Origin: an uncultured Halieaceae bacterium
GTDB lineage: Bacteria > Pseudomonadota > Gammaproteobacteria > Pseudomonadales > Halieaceae
Length of the DNA: 64,000 nt
Direction of reading: 5' to 3'
NCBI GenBank assembly: GCA_938074045.1
Contig: CALJGI010000008.1
Coordinates: 1 to 64,000 of the forward strand
How positions within the stretch are numbered: position 1 is the first letter of the stretch; each line of letters opens with the position of its first letter. Positions 15,891-25,328 of the stretch are shown piece by piece. Below the pieces are notes generated by a model, which saw only the letters and a list, made by a program, of their open reading frames with translations, was not told the origin of the DNA and searched no databases. The position numbers were made by a program, and so were the translations under genes.

Positions 15891-17609
15891 ATGAGTACGC
15901 GCGGACGAAGAATGACGTTAGCAGCACTGTCTATTGCAGCGTTGTTACAGTCTGTATCGCTGTTCGCTATCACACCCGATGTACAGGGCATCGACGAACA
16001 TCTGGCGGAAAATGTGCTCGCCCATGTGGGCGAAATCAAACCCCTGGAGCTGAACAATACCACGCGTCTGTTCCGCAATTTGAACAGGGCGGTTGAGAAC
16101 GCCTTACAACCTTACGGCTACTATCACGCAAAATCCTTTATCAGCGTGGAAGACGAAAAGCTGACTATTCGTATTGACGCCGGAGATCCGGTGCTTTTGG
16201 CAGAGGTTGATGTGAGAATTGTTGGCGAAGCGGCCCAGGACCCGCGATTTCAGCTGACGGTCGACGGCTCTACGCTCCGATCGGGTGCACAACTGAATCA
16301 CGCTGAGTACGAATTACTCAGGGAGGATCTGCTCGAGCTCGCCAGAGAACTCGGCTACTTTGATGCGCATTATTCCCAGTCTGTGTTGACAGTAAATCCC
16401 GGAACACTGACCGCCAGGCCTACACTGCATTTGGTGAGCGGCACTCGATACCGGTTCGGGCAGCTGTCACTACTCGGCACCGAAGTCGATGCACATCTGC
16501 TGCACGCGAAGGCGAACTTCTCCGAAGGGGAGTATTTTACTCAGACCAAGCTCACCGCCTATGAACAATACTTGCTGGATTCTGGATATTTCGAATTAGT
16601 TAGGGTTGACACCAAGCCCTCTGATGGCGCTTTGGTGGATGTCACGGTAGAGCTGAAGGATGTTGATGCAAACCGTATTGAGGTGGGTGCCGGCGTCAGT
16701 ACGGATACCTCCTTCAGGTTTCGCTTCAACCATCTGAACCCGCGCATCAACAGTGAGGGGCACTCCATAGAAACTGCTACCCAGTTCTCGAAAATTGAGC
16801 AGAGCCTTGATACCAAGTATCGGGTGCCGGTGGTGAACTCCTTTAAAAATTTCTATCAGTTCAGCGCCGGGGCAAAAAATGAGGAAGTGCAGGATACGCA
16901 GAGCACGACAGCCAGCGTAGGTGCCCGCAAGTTTGGTCAGCTGGGAGAGGACTGGAATTGGAGTTATGGAGCCAGTTTGGAGTATGAGAGCTTTCGAATC
17001 GGGGACGACTCCCGCGAGAAGACAACGTACCTGTTGCCCGGAACCAGCATGGACTTTACCTCACTTGAGAAAGGCCGGGATCCCCGGCGTGGATATCACT
17101 ACGCGGTCGATGCCGCAGTCAGCACACCTGAGTTGGGCGCTGACACTTCATTCGCGCGAGTGCGGGGCACTGGCAAGTGGTTGTTCCCCGTTGGTTCGAG
17201 TAACGCCACTGTTTTGACTCGCCTCGATCTGGGGGCCGTTTTGACCGACAAGTTGGAGGAGGTCCCAGCCTCCCTCCGATTTAACACCGGTGGAGACAAC
17301 AGTATTCGTGGCTATGACTACGAATCACTGTCGACCACGGATGAAGAGGGCAACCTCACTGGTAGTCAATACCTGGCAGTGGGAAGCGTGGAGTTGTCCT
17401 TTCTGGTCAGGCCAAACTGGCGGGCGGCGGTGTTTGTAGATGCCGGTAGTGCGTTCACCACAGGGGAGGACGACATCTATAGAGGTGCGGGCATAGGACT
17501 GCGCTGGTTATCTCCGGTTGGACAGATACGATTTGATCTCGCGACACCGGTAGGCAGCTCAGAGCACAATGGTGTGCGCTTACATGTCAGCATGGGGCCG
17601 CCGCTGTGA
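15891..17609 (+). CDS. tamA: TamA, Omp85-family outer-membrane translocation and assembly protein
   Basis: This 572-residue protein has a signal peptide (LAALSIAALLQSVSLFA after a basic start), about three POTRA domains up to residue 250 and a C-terminal 16-strand barrel. The barrel region has the Omp85 signature NTGGDNSIRGYDYESL and ends RLHVSMGPPL. TamA works with TamB to help assemble outer-membrane proteins and, as now thought, in phospholipid movement to the outer membrane. I use ATG 15891 because a signal sequence begins there; the frame is open from 15801 without features. The next gene's GTG start overlaps this stop by 3 bases (GTGA), showing tight coupling to tamB. Confidence 0.9.
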   Translation: MSTRGRRMTLAALSIAALLQSVSLFAITPDVQGIDEHLAENVLAHVGEIKPLELNNTTRLFRNLNRAVENALQPYGYYHAKSFISVEDEKLTIRIDAGDPVLLAEVDVRIVGEAAQDPRFQLTVDGSTLRSGAQLNHAEYELLREDLLELARELGYFDAHYSQSVLTVNPGTLTARPTLHLVSGTRYRFGQLSLLGTEVDAHLLHAKANFSEGEYFTQTKLTAYEQYLLDSGYFELVRVDTKPSDGALVDVTVELKDVDANRIEVGAGVSTDTSFRFRFNHLNPRINSEGHSIETATQFSKIEQSLDTKYRVPVVNSFKNFYQFSAGAKNEEVQDTQSTTASVGARKFGQLGEDWNWSYGASLEYESFRIGDDSREKTTYLLPGTSMDFTSLEKGRDPRRGYHYAVDAAVSTPELGADTSFARVRGTGKWLFPVGSSNATVLTRLDLGAVLTDKLEEVPASLRFNTGGDNSIRGYDYESLSTTDEEGNLTGSQYLAVGSVELSFLVRPNWRAAVFVDAGSAFTTGEDDIYRGAGIGLRWLSPVGQIRFDLATPVGSSEHNGVRLHVSMGPPL

Positions 17610-20600
17610 GCCTCCTTCCTTCGCTGCGAGCGCTTCTGTTGTCCGCCTTCCTGATAGTTTCTTTTGTTGTGCTACCGGCCAGCGTTGCGCTGTCGACGAC
17701 GGGTCTGAAACTTATTGCCGAATGGATATCCACGGTTCGACCGGAGCTTAATCTGGTGATCGAATCGGGCACGCTCTCTGACGGTCGATTGGAGACGGTT
17801 ACCTACGTCGATGACAGAAATTCCTTAGAGATTCATGGAGTGGCCTGGCAATTGGCATGGAGTTGCCTTTGGAATTCGACTTTTTGCCTGGACTTAGTGG
17901 CCATTGATGAGCTGAGTCTGCAACTGGCTGGATCGGATGCAGACATGGCAAATTCTGGTGTGAAACTTGATCTGCCATTTGCCGTGATAGCGGATGAGAT
18001 ACGCATCGGCAAAATTGTTCTCGAGCGGGCCGGTGAAACGCAGACTGCGATCAATGACGTTAATCTCGCGGGTAATGCACATCACTCAACAGTTATGCTT
18101 GCGGCCTTATCCGCTCGCATTCAGGGCGCGGAAATTGAAGCCAATGGTGTGTTTGAGCTCGCCCCGTCATTTAGTTCTGACGTGAACGTTACTGTCGAAT
18201 ATGTCGATACAAACACTCGGTTATACGCCGCCAATCTGTCCTTACAGGGCGACCTTGATCAAATGTCTGTAACCGGTGAGATTACATCGCCGGAAAAGGC
18301 TCAAATTGCGGGCGCAGTTTATCCGCTGGCAGCGGCAGTCGATCTCTCGTTGCAGCGACCGGGGCCGTGGTCCGACTCTGACGGGGAGTGGTCTGCGACG
18401 GATTCTGTTCTCGGCGTTACCGGTTCCTGGCCCCACCTTGAATTGACGCTGATGTCCACGCTGACGTCGCCACAACTCCTCGCAGCCGAGCTTTCATTGG
18501 TGGGGGAGTTGACAGAATCGCAACTCGAACTGACTTCGCTGTCGCTGACCAACGAAGTACTGGATTGGAGCGGCAGCGGAACACTGACACAGCCGTCGGC
18601 ACCGCAGTTTGAGTTCGCAACGACATTAAAGCTGAGCTGCTCCGGCCTGGTTTCATCGCCCGTAGATTGTGATATTGCCGGACCTGTAAAGGTGACAGGT
18701 CATGTTCGGGAGGGCGTAACCGATGTATCTGTGCAGGGAAATCTAACTGGAGAAATCAACGAAACAGCGGCTGAGGTCGCGCTCGCCATTGATCGCGGCG
18801 TAGATGGTGAATTGTATCTCAGCGTCGCCGAAATACTGGTAGGTGATAACAGCTTACTGCTGTCTGGGGTAGTGGGCGAAAAGTCTGATTTACACGGTGA
18901 TCTCAACCTTGTGAATCTGGACCAGTTATTACCCGGGCTGGGTGGCCGTGGGGAAGGCCATGTCATACTGACCGGTGCTGTGTCCGCGCCTGTGGTCAAG
19001 GGAACGCTGGAACTGCAATCCTTGCGCTTCGGCAACCTTTCTCTCACCAACGTTTCGGCTGGGGCAGACTGGGTTGGGGCAGACAACAGCGGCCATTTCA
19101 GGCTCGATTCAACCGATGGGAACTGGAGCGAAATCGGGCTGGAACATGCGCAACTCACTTGTGACTTCACCGGTGGTGATGTCGGAATAGAACAGGTGGA
19201 CTGTGCCGATATCAATTTTAATATTTTGTCCGATTTAGAGTCATGGCAGCTCTCGGACACATTGATCATTTCAAGGCAGGATGGAGACCATATAAGCATT
19301 GAGCCGTTTTGTTTGTTTTCACTCAGTCGCTCTGTATGCAACACACTACCTATCTCCTGGTCACAGGCGGAGGTTCAGGGTGTTTCGTTGGTCGGTGAAA
19401 ACTTCGACCTGGATTGGATCAAGCGTTGGTTACCACCAGATATAGGAATCGATGGCGCTGTTGGCTTTACTCTGCACGCAGGACGCGAGACCGCATCAGG
19501 CGCGCGAGCAGAGCTGGTTGTCAGTTCACCGGCACTGCAGATTGGCATACAGGCGGCGGGTAAAACCATTAACCACCCGGTGTCCAACTTGCGGTCACAA
19601 GCCGTTGTCACAGAAGAGGATATGTCCCTGAACTGGTCCGTCGAGGTGGGTGAATCAGGAACCAGTTCCGGTGGAGTAGAGATTGCAAACTGGCGCGACG
19701 AGAGACGGTTACAGGGAGAGGCGAGATTCGCCAGGGTTGATGTGTCCCCCCTGTTAATGGCGGCCCCTGGCGTTTGGGAAGCTCGCGGTGTTTTTGATGG
19801 TGACATTAGTTTGACGGGGTCGGCGGCAAAGCCAATGATGAGGGGGCACCTCAATCTACTCGAGGGTTATCTCGACCACGCCAACCTGCCGCAGCCACTG
19901 GATTCATTTCAACTCACCGTGGAGTTTGCAGGAGATCAGGCCAAGCTGTCGGGTGGTTTTGCAGCGTCGGCGGGCGAGGGTCGGCTGGACGGGCAGGTCA
20001 GTTGGTTGCAGGATGACTGGGTGGCCGCCCTCAGGTTTGAGGCTGACGAAATGGTACTTGAACCGCTTGGCGGGAGTCAGATGCATGTTTCTCCAGCTAT
20101 TGATCTGGAGTTGTCTCCCACACGCGCGTCCGTCACCGGCAAAGTAGTCGTACCCTATGCGCAGGTGGTCCTGGATGCCCTGCCAAAAACTGCGGTGTCG
20201 GTGTCGCAAGATACGGTTATTGAGGGACAATACGAAGAGTCGGTCAATTTTGACTACCAGCTTGATCTCGACATTGAGCTCGGTGAAGAGGTGTTGCTGT
20301 CAGCTTTCGGGGCCAGTAGCCAGCTTGGTGGCGCAGTGAATATCATCGGTGCATCTGGTGAGGATCTGCACGCTTTTGGAACAATAGATGTTCTCTCGGG
20401 ACGGTACGTTGCCTACGGACAAAAACTGGAAGTGACTGAAGGTTCCTTCTTTTTTAATGGTCCTGTTAGCAGACCAACGATCAGGCTGGCGGCCGTTCGT
20501 CCGCTGGAGGTATCCAATGTTGAGGTAGGGGTGCGGGTGGCTGGACCTGCCACCCGTCCAGAGATCACATTGTTTTCGCAGCCGGCAATGAATGAAGACC

Positions 20601-20956
20601 TCATCATGTACTACTTGCTCACGGGAACAGCACCGGACGCCGACGCCAACCTGGAGCTCGCGGTTGCCGCCGCCATGATGCAGCTTGGATTGGTGGGCGC
20701 CAGTAACAGGCTGGACAAAGCGGTGGGTAAATACGGGATCACCGATGTACAGATCGGAGCGACGCAGAAGGAGGCGGGTACCCAGGTGGATATCAGCGCC
20801 TATATTTCTCCACAGTTATATGTGCGTTATGGCATATCCACGTTTGATCGCGTAAATACGTTGCGTGCGAGGTATAGGGTGCGCAATGATTTGTTTATAG
20901 AGGCGCTTTCCGGGGCATCGAACGCCATCGATATTCTTTACGCATTTGACTGGTAA
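17606..20956 (+). CDS. tamB: TamB, inner-membrane-anchored translocation/assembly module protein
   Basis: This 1116-residue protein has a single N-terminal membrane anchor (residues 7-30), a very long periplasmic beta-rich body with repetitive Val/Leu strand patterns (the bridge-like AsmA/VPS13-type groove), and the conserved C-terminal TamB domain (YYLLTGTAPDAD, GITDVQIGATQ, SPQLYVRYGISTFDRVNTL, ending ILYAFDW). The final aromatic-rich strand is typical of the family. It starts with GTG at 17606, overlapping the tamA stop. A stop is reached at 20956 with hspQ 92 bp further. The length is slightly below that of the E. coli protein. Confidence 0.92.
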   Translation: MSLLPSLRALLLSAFLIVSFVVLPASVALSTTGLKLIAEWISTVRPELNLVIESGTLSDGRLETVTYVDDRNSLEIHGVAWQLAWSCLWNSTFCLDLVAIDELSLQLAGSDADMANSGVKLDLPFAVIADEIRIGKIVLERAGETQTAINDVNLAGNAHHSTVMLAALSARIQGAEIEANGVFELAPSFSSDVNVTVEYVDTNTRLYAANLSLQGDLDQMSVTGEITSPEKAQIAGAVYPLAAAVDLSLQRPGPWSDSDGEWSATDSVLGVTGSWPHLELTLMSTLTSPQLLAAELSLVGELTESQLELTSLSLTNEVLDWSGSGTLTQPSAPQFEFATTLKLSCSGLVSSPVDCDIAGPVKVTGHVREGVTDVSVQGNLTGEINETAAEVALAIDRGVDGELYLSVAEILVGDNSLLLSGVVGEKSDLHGDLNLVNLDQLLPGLGGRGEGHVILTGAVSAPVVKGTLELQSLRFGNLSLTNVSAGADWVGADNSGHFRLDSTDGNWSEIGLEHAQLTCDFTGGDVGIEQVDCADINFNILSDLESWQLSDTLIISRQDGDHISIEPFCLFSLSRSVCNTLPISWSQAEVQGVSLVGENFDLDWIKRWLPPDIGIDGAVGFTLHAGRETASGARAELVVSSPALQIGIQAAGKTINHPVSNLRSQAVVTEEDMSLNWSVEVGESGTSSGGVEIANWRDERRLQGEARFARVDVSPLLMAAPGVWEARGVFDGDISLTGSAAKPMMRGHLNLLEGYLDHANLPQPLDSFQLTVEFAGDQAKLSGGFAASAGEGRLDGQVSWLQDDWVAALRFEADEMVLEPLGGSQMHVSPAIDLELSPTRASVTGKVVVPYAQVVLDALPKTAVSVSQDTVIEGQYEESVNFDYQLDLDIELGEEVLLSAFGASSQLGGAVNIIGASGEDLHAFGTIDVLSGRYVAYGQKLEVTEGSFFFNGPVSRPTIRLAAVRPLEVSNVEVGVRVAGPATRPEITLFSQPAMNEDLIMYYLLTGTAPDADANLELAVAAAMMQLGLVGASNRLDKAVGKYGITDVQIGATQKEAGTQVDISAYISPQLYVRYGISTFDRVNTLRARYRVRNDLFIEALSGASNAIDILYAFDW

Positions 20957-21048
20957 ATCTGATGTCATCTAACGGGTCAAGGGTAATATTTCTGCTGAAT
21001 TGACAGATGTAGCGTTTTAGACTGAGTTTCAAGGAGCCGGAGTAGTAA

Positions 21049-21378
21049 ATGAACGAGCGTCAGGCCAAATTTGCTTTAGGAGAAATCGTTAAACACCGTC
21101 TATACCCATTCAGAGGCGTGATTTTTGATGTCGACCCGGTGTTTAACAATACAGATGAATGGTGGGAATCCATCCCCGCAGATGTTCGTCCGCACAAAGA
21201 CCAGCCCTTTTATCACCTGCTTGCGGAGAATGAAGAGTACGCCTATATCGCCTATGTGTCGGAGCAAAATTTGCTGCATGATGAAAGCGGTAAGCCCGTG
21301 GGCCACCCCAATGTTGGGGAATTGTTTGGCAGGTTTCGTGGAAGCTACTACGAGCCCGTGGAGCGCTTAAGTCACTAG
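21049..21378 (+). CDS. hspQ: Heat shock protein HspQ
   Basis: This 109-residue protein matches HspQ (formerly YccV, hemimethylated-DNA-binding family): AKFALGEIVKHRLYPFRGVIFDVDP, then DQPFYHLLAENEEYAYIAYVSEQNLL and a GELFGRF tail. In E. coli HspQ is a small protein that enhances Lon proteolysis and also associates with hemimethylated origin DNA. AAGGAG precedes the ATG at a rather long spacing of about 12 bases. It is probably monocistronic, 92 bp after tamB. I see no clear sigma-32 promoter upstream. Confidence 0.93.
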   Translation: MNERQAKFALGEIVKHRLYPFRGVIFDVDPVFNNTDEWWESIPADVRPHKDQPFYHLLAENEEYAYIAYVSEQNLLHDESGKPVGHPNVGELFGRFRGSYYEPVERLSH

Positions 21379-21384
21379 TGGCTG

Positions 21385-22437
21385 TTAGATAGAGGCGGCA
21401 GCGGCACAAAGATTGGCCAGTTTCGCCATGGCCAGGTTGCGGTCCAGCATGACCATGCCACAATCAGGAGCCGCCATCAGGCGGTCCCGATCAATATGAT
21501 TCAAGGCGGCACGGAGCCGCTCCCTGATTTGCTCCACCGATTCCACCTGGCTGCTTGCCACGGCGATACAACCCAATATAACGGTGGTGTTCTGAAACTG
21601 ATCCAGCAGAGCCAAATCGTTGTGTCGGTGTGCATCTTCCAATGACACCTGATCGATGTTGGCGCAATCCAGCGCCGTTGCCAACCTCTGATAGCTGTTG
21701 GGGTCAGCTTTCAGGTAGTGCTGATCATCCAGATGCCCCGGGTAACCGCAGCACATATGCATAACACGGGTTACATGCTCCGGGACGCCGTGGAAGCAGC
21801 GCTCCAGACTTTCCATACCAAAATAGAGCGCATCATCAACCCGGCGCGCAAATAGAGGCTCGTCGATTTGTATATGGCGGCAACCCGCTTCGACCAGCGC
21901 CAATACCTCATGATTCAGTGCCTCGGCGAGATCGAAGGCAAGCTCGGCTTCGCTGGCATAGTGTTCGTTGGCGGTGGTGTCAATAATGGTGAGTGGCCCT
22001 GGAATCGTGATTTTGATCGGTTTATCACTCGCCGCCTGGGCAACCCGAAAGTCGCGGTCCAGGAAATGGTGTTGCATCGCCCGTACCGACGCGGTGACCG
22101 TCGGCAATGGAGCGACGGCGGCACCGCAGCGGTGTACCTTGATAGTCAGCTTCCGAAAATCAATGCCTTGAACATGCCGGCAGTGGTAGTGAATATAGTT
22201 TTCCCGGCGCTGCTCACCATCGGTGGGGATATCGATACCGCATGTTAGTTGGTCGAGCACGGCCTGACATGTCGCCTCATCCAGCGCTGCAACATCATCG
22301 CTCTCGCTCGCCTCTGTCAGATACTCGAAGGAACGGCTTTGCTCGGGTTTGATCTCGCTGCCGGCTTCGGCCCATGCACCCGTTGTAATGTTTGCAGGCT
22401 TTGGCCATGCGCCTATGCAGGTGGTTGTCAGATTCAT
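21385..22437 (-). CDS. Core-MetE-like methyltransferase (cobalamin-independent methionine synthase C-terminal family)
   Basis: This 350-residue single-domain protein corresponds to the catalytic C-terminal half of MetE. Zinc ligands are visible in the expected order: HMC in RVMHMCCGYPGH, Glu in QVSLEDAH, and Cys in AAPDCGMVML. IPGPLTI and the QIDEPLF motif are also conserved. The N-terminal MetE half, which supports folate binding, is absent, as in core-MetE proteins that take methyl groups from other donors. It follows tmpB by 18 bp as third gene of a minus-strand operon. A methyl-transfer role linked to trimethylammonium or betaine metabolism is an inference from context. It could also be a housekeeping methionine-synthase variant. 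Confidence 0.8.
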   Translation of the reverse strand: MNLTTTCIGAWPKPANITTGAWAEAGSEIKPEQSRSFEYLTEASESDDVAALDEATCQAVLDQLTCGIDIPTDGEQRRENYIHYHCRHVQGIDFRKLTIKVHRCGAAVAPLPTVTASVRAMQHHFLDRDFRVAQAASDKPIKITIPGPLTIIDTTANEHYASEAELAFDLAEALNHEVLALVEAGCRHIQIDEPLFARRVDDALYFGMESLERCFHGVPEHVTRVMHMCCGYPGHLDDQHYLKADPNSYQRLATALDCANIDQVSLEDAHRHNDLALLDQFQNTTVILGCIAVASSQVESVEQIRERLRAALNHIDRDRLMAAPDCGMVMLDRNLAMAKLANLCAAAASI

Positions 22438-22455
22438 AACAGTCCAGCCTTCAAT

Positions 22456-23025
22456 TTATTCTAGGCTCGCTACAGCGGCGATCAGTGTCCGGTATTCTTG
22501 AAAAGACGGTGTAGATTTCCCCGGCACCTTGGCGGCGTCATCCCAGCGCCTCAGTCGTGCCGCCTCCCGGAAATGTGGTTCGGTTTCAAAGGCGACCTTT
22601 TCAGAATCTTTCATGATCCCGCCCTGGACCGCCAGGGAATGTTGTGAGGCGGCGGATAGTTGGGCGTGATAACCGGCATCGACCTTACACAGATAGCGTT
22701 TGGCTGCCACATGCAATCGTATGCAGTCAACGACCAGCTGCGGAAACAGACCACGCAACAATTGGCTGCCACTGTTTTCATGAAAATTATTAATGCCTTG
22801 CTCGATAGCGTCCTCGGCAAATTCGCCGCTGTAGTGGCCGATGTCATGCAAAAGTGCGGCTACGATCAGTTCGTCCTGTGCACCGTCGTTGCGCGCCAGC
22901 TCAGCACACTGCAGCATATGCTCGGCCATGGTGACCTGCTCGCCGAGATATGATTGCGCGCCACGTCGGATAAAAATATCTTCGATTCTGTCCAGTTGCA
23001 GTTTTTTCTCCCCTAGTGCGTTCAT
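22456..23025 (-). CDS. tmpB: HD-domain mixed-valence diiron oxygenase, TmpB/PhnZ type
   Basis: This 189-residue protein has the PhnZ/TmpB pattern: RRGAQSYLGEQVTMAEH (Tyr and Glu of the lid plus the first His ligand), the HD pair in AALLHDIGHYSG, the His of NFHENSGSQLL, LHVAAKRYLC with His and Lys, and RRWDDAAKVPG with the last Asp ligand. These diiron enzymes use oxygen to cleave the C-P bond of an alpha-hydroxyphosphonate. Its ATG overlaps the upstream tmpA stop by 4 bases. With a GBBH-type partner instead of a PhyH-type PhnY, the better match is TmpB, whose substrate is 1-hydroxy-2-(trimethylammonio)ethylphosphonate giving glycine betaine and phosphate. Confidence 0.85.
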   Translation of the reverse strand: MNALGEKKLQLDRIEDIFIRRGAQSYLGEQVTMAEHMLQCAELARNDGAQDELIVAALLHDIGHYSGEFAEDAIEQGINNFHENSGSQLLRGLFPQLVVDCIRLHVAAKRYLCKVDAGYHAQLSAASQHSLAVQGGIMKDSEKVAFETEPHFREAARLRRWDDAAKVPGKSTPSFQEYRTLIAAVASLE

Positions 23026-24185
23026 GGGGCAAACGTCCCTTCTTGTAAGACCTCGAGGGTTGAATTCAAGCTATCGAGATCGGCATAGCAACCCTGTAGC
23101 CAGCGATTGCCGGTGCCGCTGAATGCTTTTCTCGCGTGCAGAACACGGGTATTGTCCACCATAAACAGTTCACCGGGTTCCAGTTTGAATTCGTGTTGTA
23201 ACCCGGGACGATTCACTATTTCTGCCAGATGTCGATAGGCCTCATAATAGGTAGACATGTCATCATAGGGTATCTGGGTTAGAGCAGCGATAGACCGGCT
23301 GTTGAATCTGATGGCACGCAGTCTGCCGTCGGAGCCTGTCTCAATCATAGGGCGGTAACTGCGCAGACGGGTATCCACGCCACCCAAGTACGCGAAATTG
23401 GCATTGTAGCTGCTCAATAAGCGAAAGTGATCCGGCGACTCATTCCAGAGAATGTCGCAGGCCTTGAATCCGTCGACCACGATCGATTCGCCACCCTCCG
23501 CGGAATTCTCCAGACAAGCCAGCAGCTGCAATGTGGGTACTGGATCGCGGTAGGGGTTATCCGTATGCACCTCCAGGCCTCGGTTTGTATAGGCCAGATT
23601 GCTGGGGTCGATTTCCGATCGCACATCGAAGAAGCGGCCGTAATTGGTCTCGCGAACATAACCAAAAAGCTCCGCAATCTGGCAGATGCTGCCACCTTGT
23701 CGTGGTACCTCCGCCAGTCGGGCAAAGCCGAATTGTGTCACCTGCTGCAACCACCGCAGGAGAGCGGCCTTACTGTCGGCTATTGCGGAATATTGCGACG
23801 CCCGTGGCAAGGTAGTGTTGCTGTCCCAGATTGTTTTCCCCCTGGGCATCCACTCCCCCGGGTCGTGCGGTAGCTTGTCGTAACGATGTTCAAGCAACCA
23901 GCTCAGAGAATACTCTATGGGGATATCTCGATCCGAAAACTGTATGTGCAGTGTGTTGGTGCCGCTAACTTCGGCTGAAACAATGCGGATATCAGCGGGT
24001 AGGTCGAGGATGGAAAACAGGCGTTGCCCGTTACCGGTGTCGCGTGCCGAGGCGCCCTGGTCGTTGTCTCGCAACCACAGTGCATGAAAACGCACAGTGG
24101 ATTTGTCAGGCAGCTCAATAAGCAACGTTTCCGAGTCGTCTTTGATTGTTACGCGGAGCAGGGCCATCGCGCAAATATATCGCAT
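23022..24185 (-). CDS. tmpA: 2-oxoglutarate-dependent dioxygenase of the gamma-butyrobetaine hydroxylase family, TmpA type
   Basis: This 387-residue protein has an N-terminal GBBH-like (DUF971) domain (FHALWLRDNDQGASARD, residues about 33-49) and a TauD/TfdA catalytic domain with the iron triad in EVHTDNPYRDP and TRVLHARKAF. Such two-domain enzymes hydroxylate trimethylammonium substrates. Paired with an HD oxygenase by a 4-base overlap, the best assignment is TmpA, which alpha-hydroxylates N-trimethyl-2-aminoethylphosphonate. Gamma-butyrobetaine or trimethyllysine hydroxylase is the alternative, but neither explains the HD partner. An AGG stands 5 bases before ATG 24185; ATG 24167 is also possible. 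It is divergent from the Tat-signal SDR. Confidence 0.82.
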   Translation of the reverse strand: MRYICAMALLRVTIKDDSETLLIELPDKSTVRFHALWLRDNDQGASARDTGNGQRLFSILDLPADIRIVSAEVSGTNTLHIQFSDRDIPIEYSLSWLLEHRYDKLPHDPGEWMPRGKTIWDSNTTLPRASQYSAIADSKAALLRWLQQVTQFGFARLAEVPRQGGSICQIAELFGYVRETNYGRFFDVRSEIDPSNLAYTNRGLEVHTDNPYRDPVPTLQLLACLENSAEGGESIVVDGFKACDILWNESPDHFRLLSSYNANFAYLGGVDTRLRSYRPMIETGSDGRLRAIRFNSRSIAALTQIPYDDMSTYYEAYRHLAEIVNRPGLQHEFKLEPGELFMVDNTRVLHARKAFSGTGNRWLQGCYADLDSLNSTLEVLQEGTFAP

Positions 24186-24291
24186 CTACACCTGTGAATG
24201 TATCGATTGAAAGCGTCTGTATAAAAGCAAATGGAATTCGATCCTGCAGCTCGCTTACACTACGGTGTTAATCAGCCAAGAGATTTTACAA

Positions 24292-25323
24292 ATGAAAGAT
24301 TCTGTTTCCGTCGACCGCCGTCAGTTTATTGCTGCGTTAGCCGCGACCGCCACGGTCCCCGTTGTTGCTGGCTGCAGTAGTAGCGACTTCTCAGTGACAC
24401 CAGCTGATGGGTTGCCCCGGGGGAGTTTTGGGAAAGAGAGTACAGCGGAAGAGGTCACCGCGGATCTGGATCTCAGCGGGAAGAGGGCGCTGGTTACCGG
24501 ATGCAACTCAGGGCTGGGTTTTGAGACCATGCGGGTTCTGGCCCTGCGTGGCGCCCACGTGATTGGAACCGGGCGCACCCTGGCCAAGGCCGAGGTGGCC
24601 TGTGAAAGCGTGGCGGGGCAGACCACCCCTGTAGCGCTGGAACTATCCGATTTTGACTCCGTCGTTCAATGTGCGGAAACCGTCAGCAGTCTCGACCTAT
24701 CCCTGGATATGCTTATCTGCAATGCAGGTATCAACACTTTCGGCGAGTTGGAACTTATAAATGGTGTGGAGAGAATGTTTGTGGTCAATCACCTTGGGCA
24801 TTTTGTACTCGTGAATCGCCTCATGCCCCTATTGCGGCAGAGTGCCCCAGCCAGGATTGTCCACGTTGGGAGTGCATCGGGTTACAGTCAGGCGCCTGCG
24901 GTGGGTATCGATTTCGACAACCTGCGTGGTGAGAAAGGTTTTGATGCTGGTGAATCCTACGGGCGTTCCAAGCTCGCCAATGCACTGTTCTCGGCTGAAC
25001 TGGCCAAACGAACGCAGGGCTCCGGGGTGACCTCGAACGTTATTCACCCCGGTCTGGTGCAAACCAACATTGCGCGAACGGCACCGGGGTTGATTCGCGG
25101 CGCCTTTAATTTGTTTGGTGGTTTGATTGCCAAGAACGTAGAGCAGGGCGCCGCTACTCAGACCTATGTGGCCACAGCACCAGGCCTCGACGGGGTATCG
25201 GGTGCGTACTTCGAGGATTGTAATCCTGTTCGGGTAGAGGGCCCTCACCATATGTATGATGAGGGGATGGCAGCCAGACTGTGGGAAGTGTCTACAGAGC
25301 TGACTCGTTCCTACCTTCGCTAG
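24292..25323 (+). CDS. SDR oxidoreductase with a twin-arginine lipoprotein-type signal
   Basis: This 343-residue protein has an N terminus DRRQFIAALAATATVPVVAGC combining a twin-arginine motif, a hydrophobic stretch and a lipobox-like VAGC. A complete retinol-dehydrogenase-like SDR follows: TGCNSGLG, NAGI, catalytic Ser in HVGSASG, YGRSK. Exported SDRs are uncommon, and Tat export would fit a protein folded with NAD(P) in the cytoplasm. The start at 24292 has AAGAG upstream; the frame opens at 24265. The catalytic domain is clearly paralogous to the SDR at 41831-42721, which has no signal. It is divergent from the tmpA operon. The substrate is unknown. Confidence 0.82.
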   Translation: MKDSVSVDRRQFIAALAATATVPVVAGCSSSDFSVTPADGLPRGSFGKESTAEEVTADLDLSGKRALVTGCNSGLGFETMRVLALRGAHVIGTGRTLAKAEVACESVAGQTTPVALELSDFDSVVQCAETVSSLDLSLDMLICNAGINTFGELELINGVERMFVVNHLGHFVLVNRLMPLLRQSAPARIVHVGSASGYSQAPAVGIDFDNLRGEKGFDAGESYGRSKLANALFSAELAKRTQGSGVTSNVIHPGLVQTNIARTAPGLIRGAFNLFGGLIAKNVEQGAATQTYVATAPGLDGVSGAYFEDCNPVRVEGPHHMYDEGMAARLWEVSTELTRSYLR

Positions 25324-25328
25324 ACAAT

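Noticed and set aside
18700-19344. Minus-strand 214-codon frame rich in Ser and Pro
   Set aside because: Antisense to tamB; low-complexity composition reflects the beta-strand repeats of TamB.
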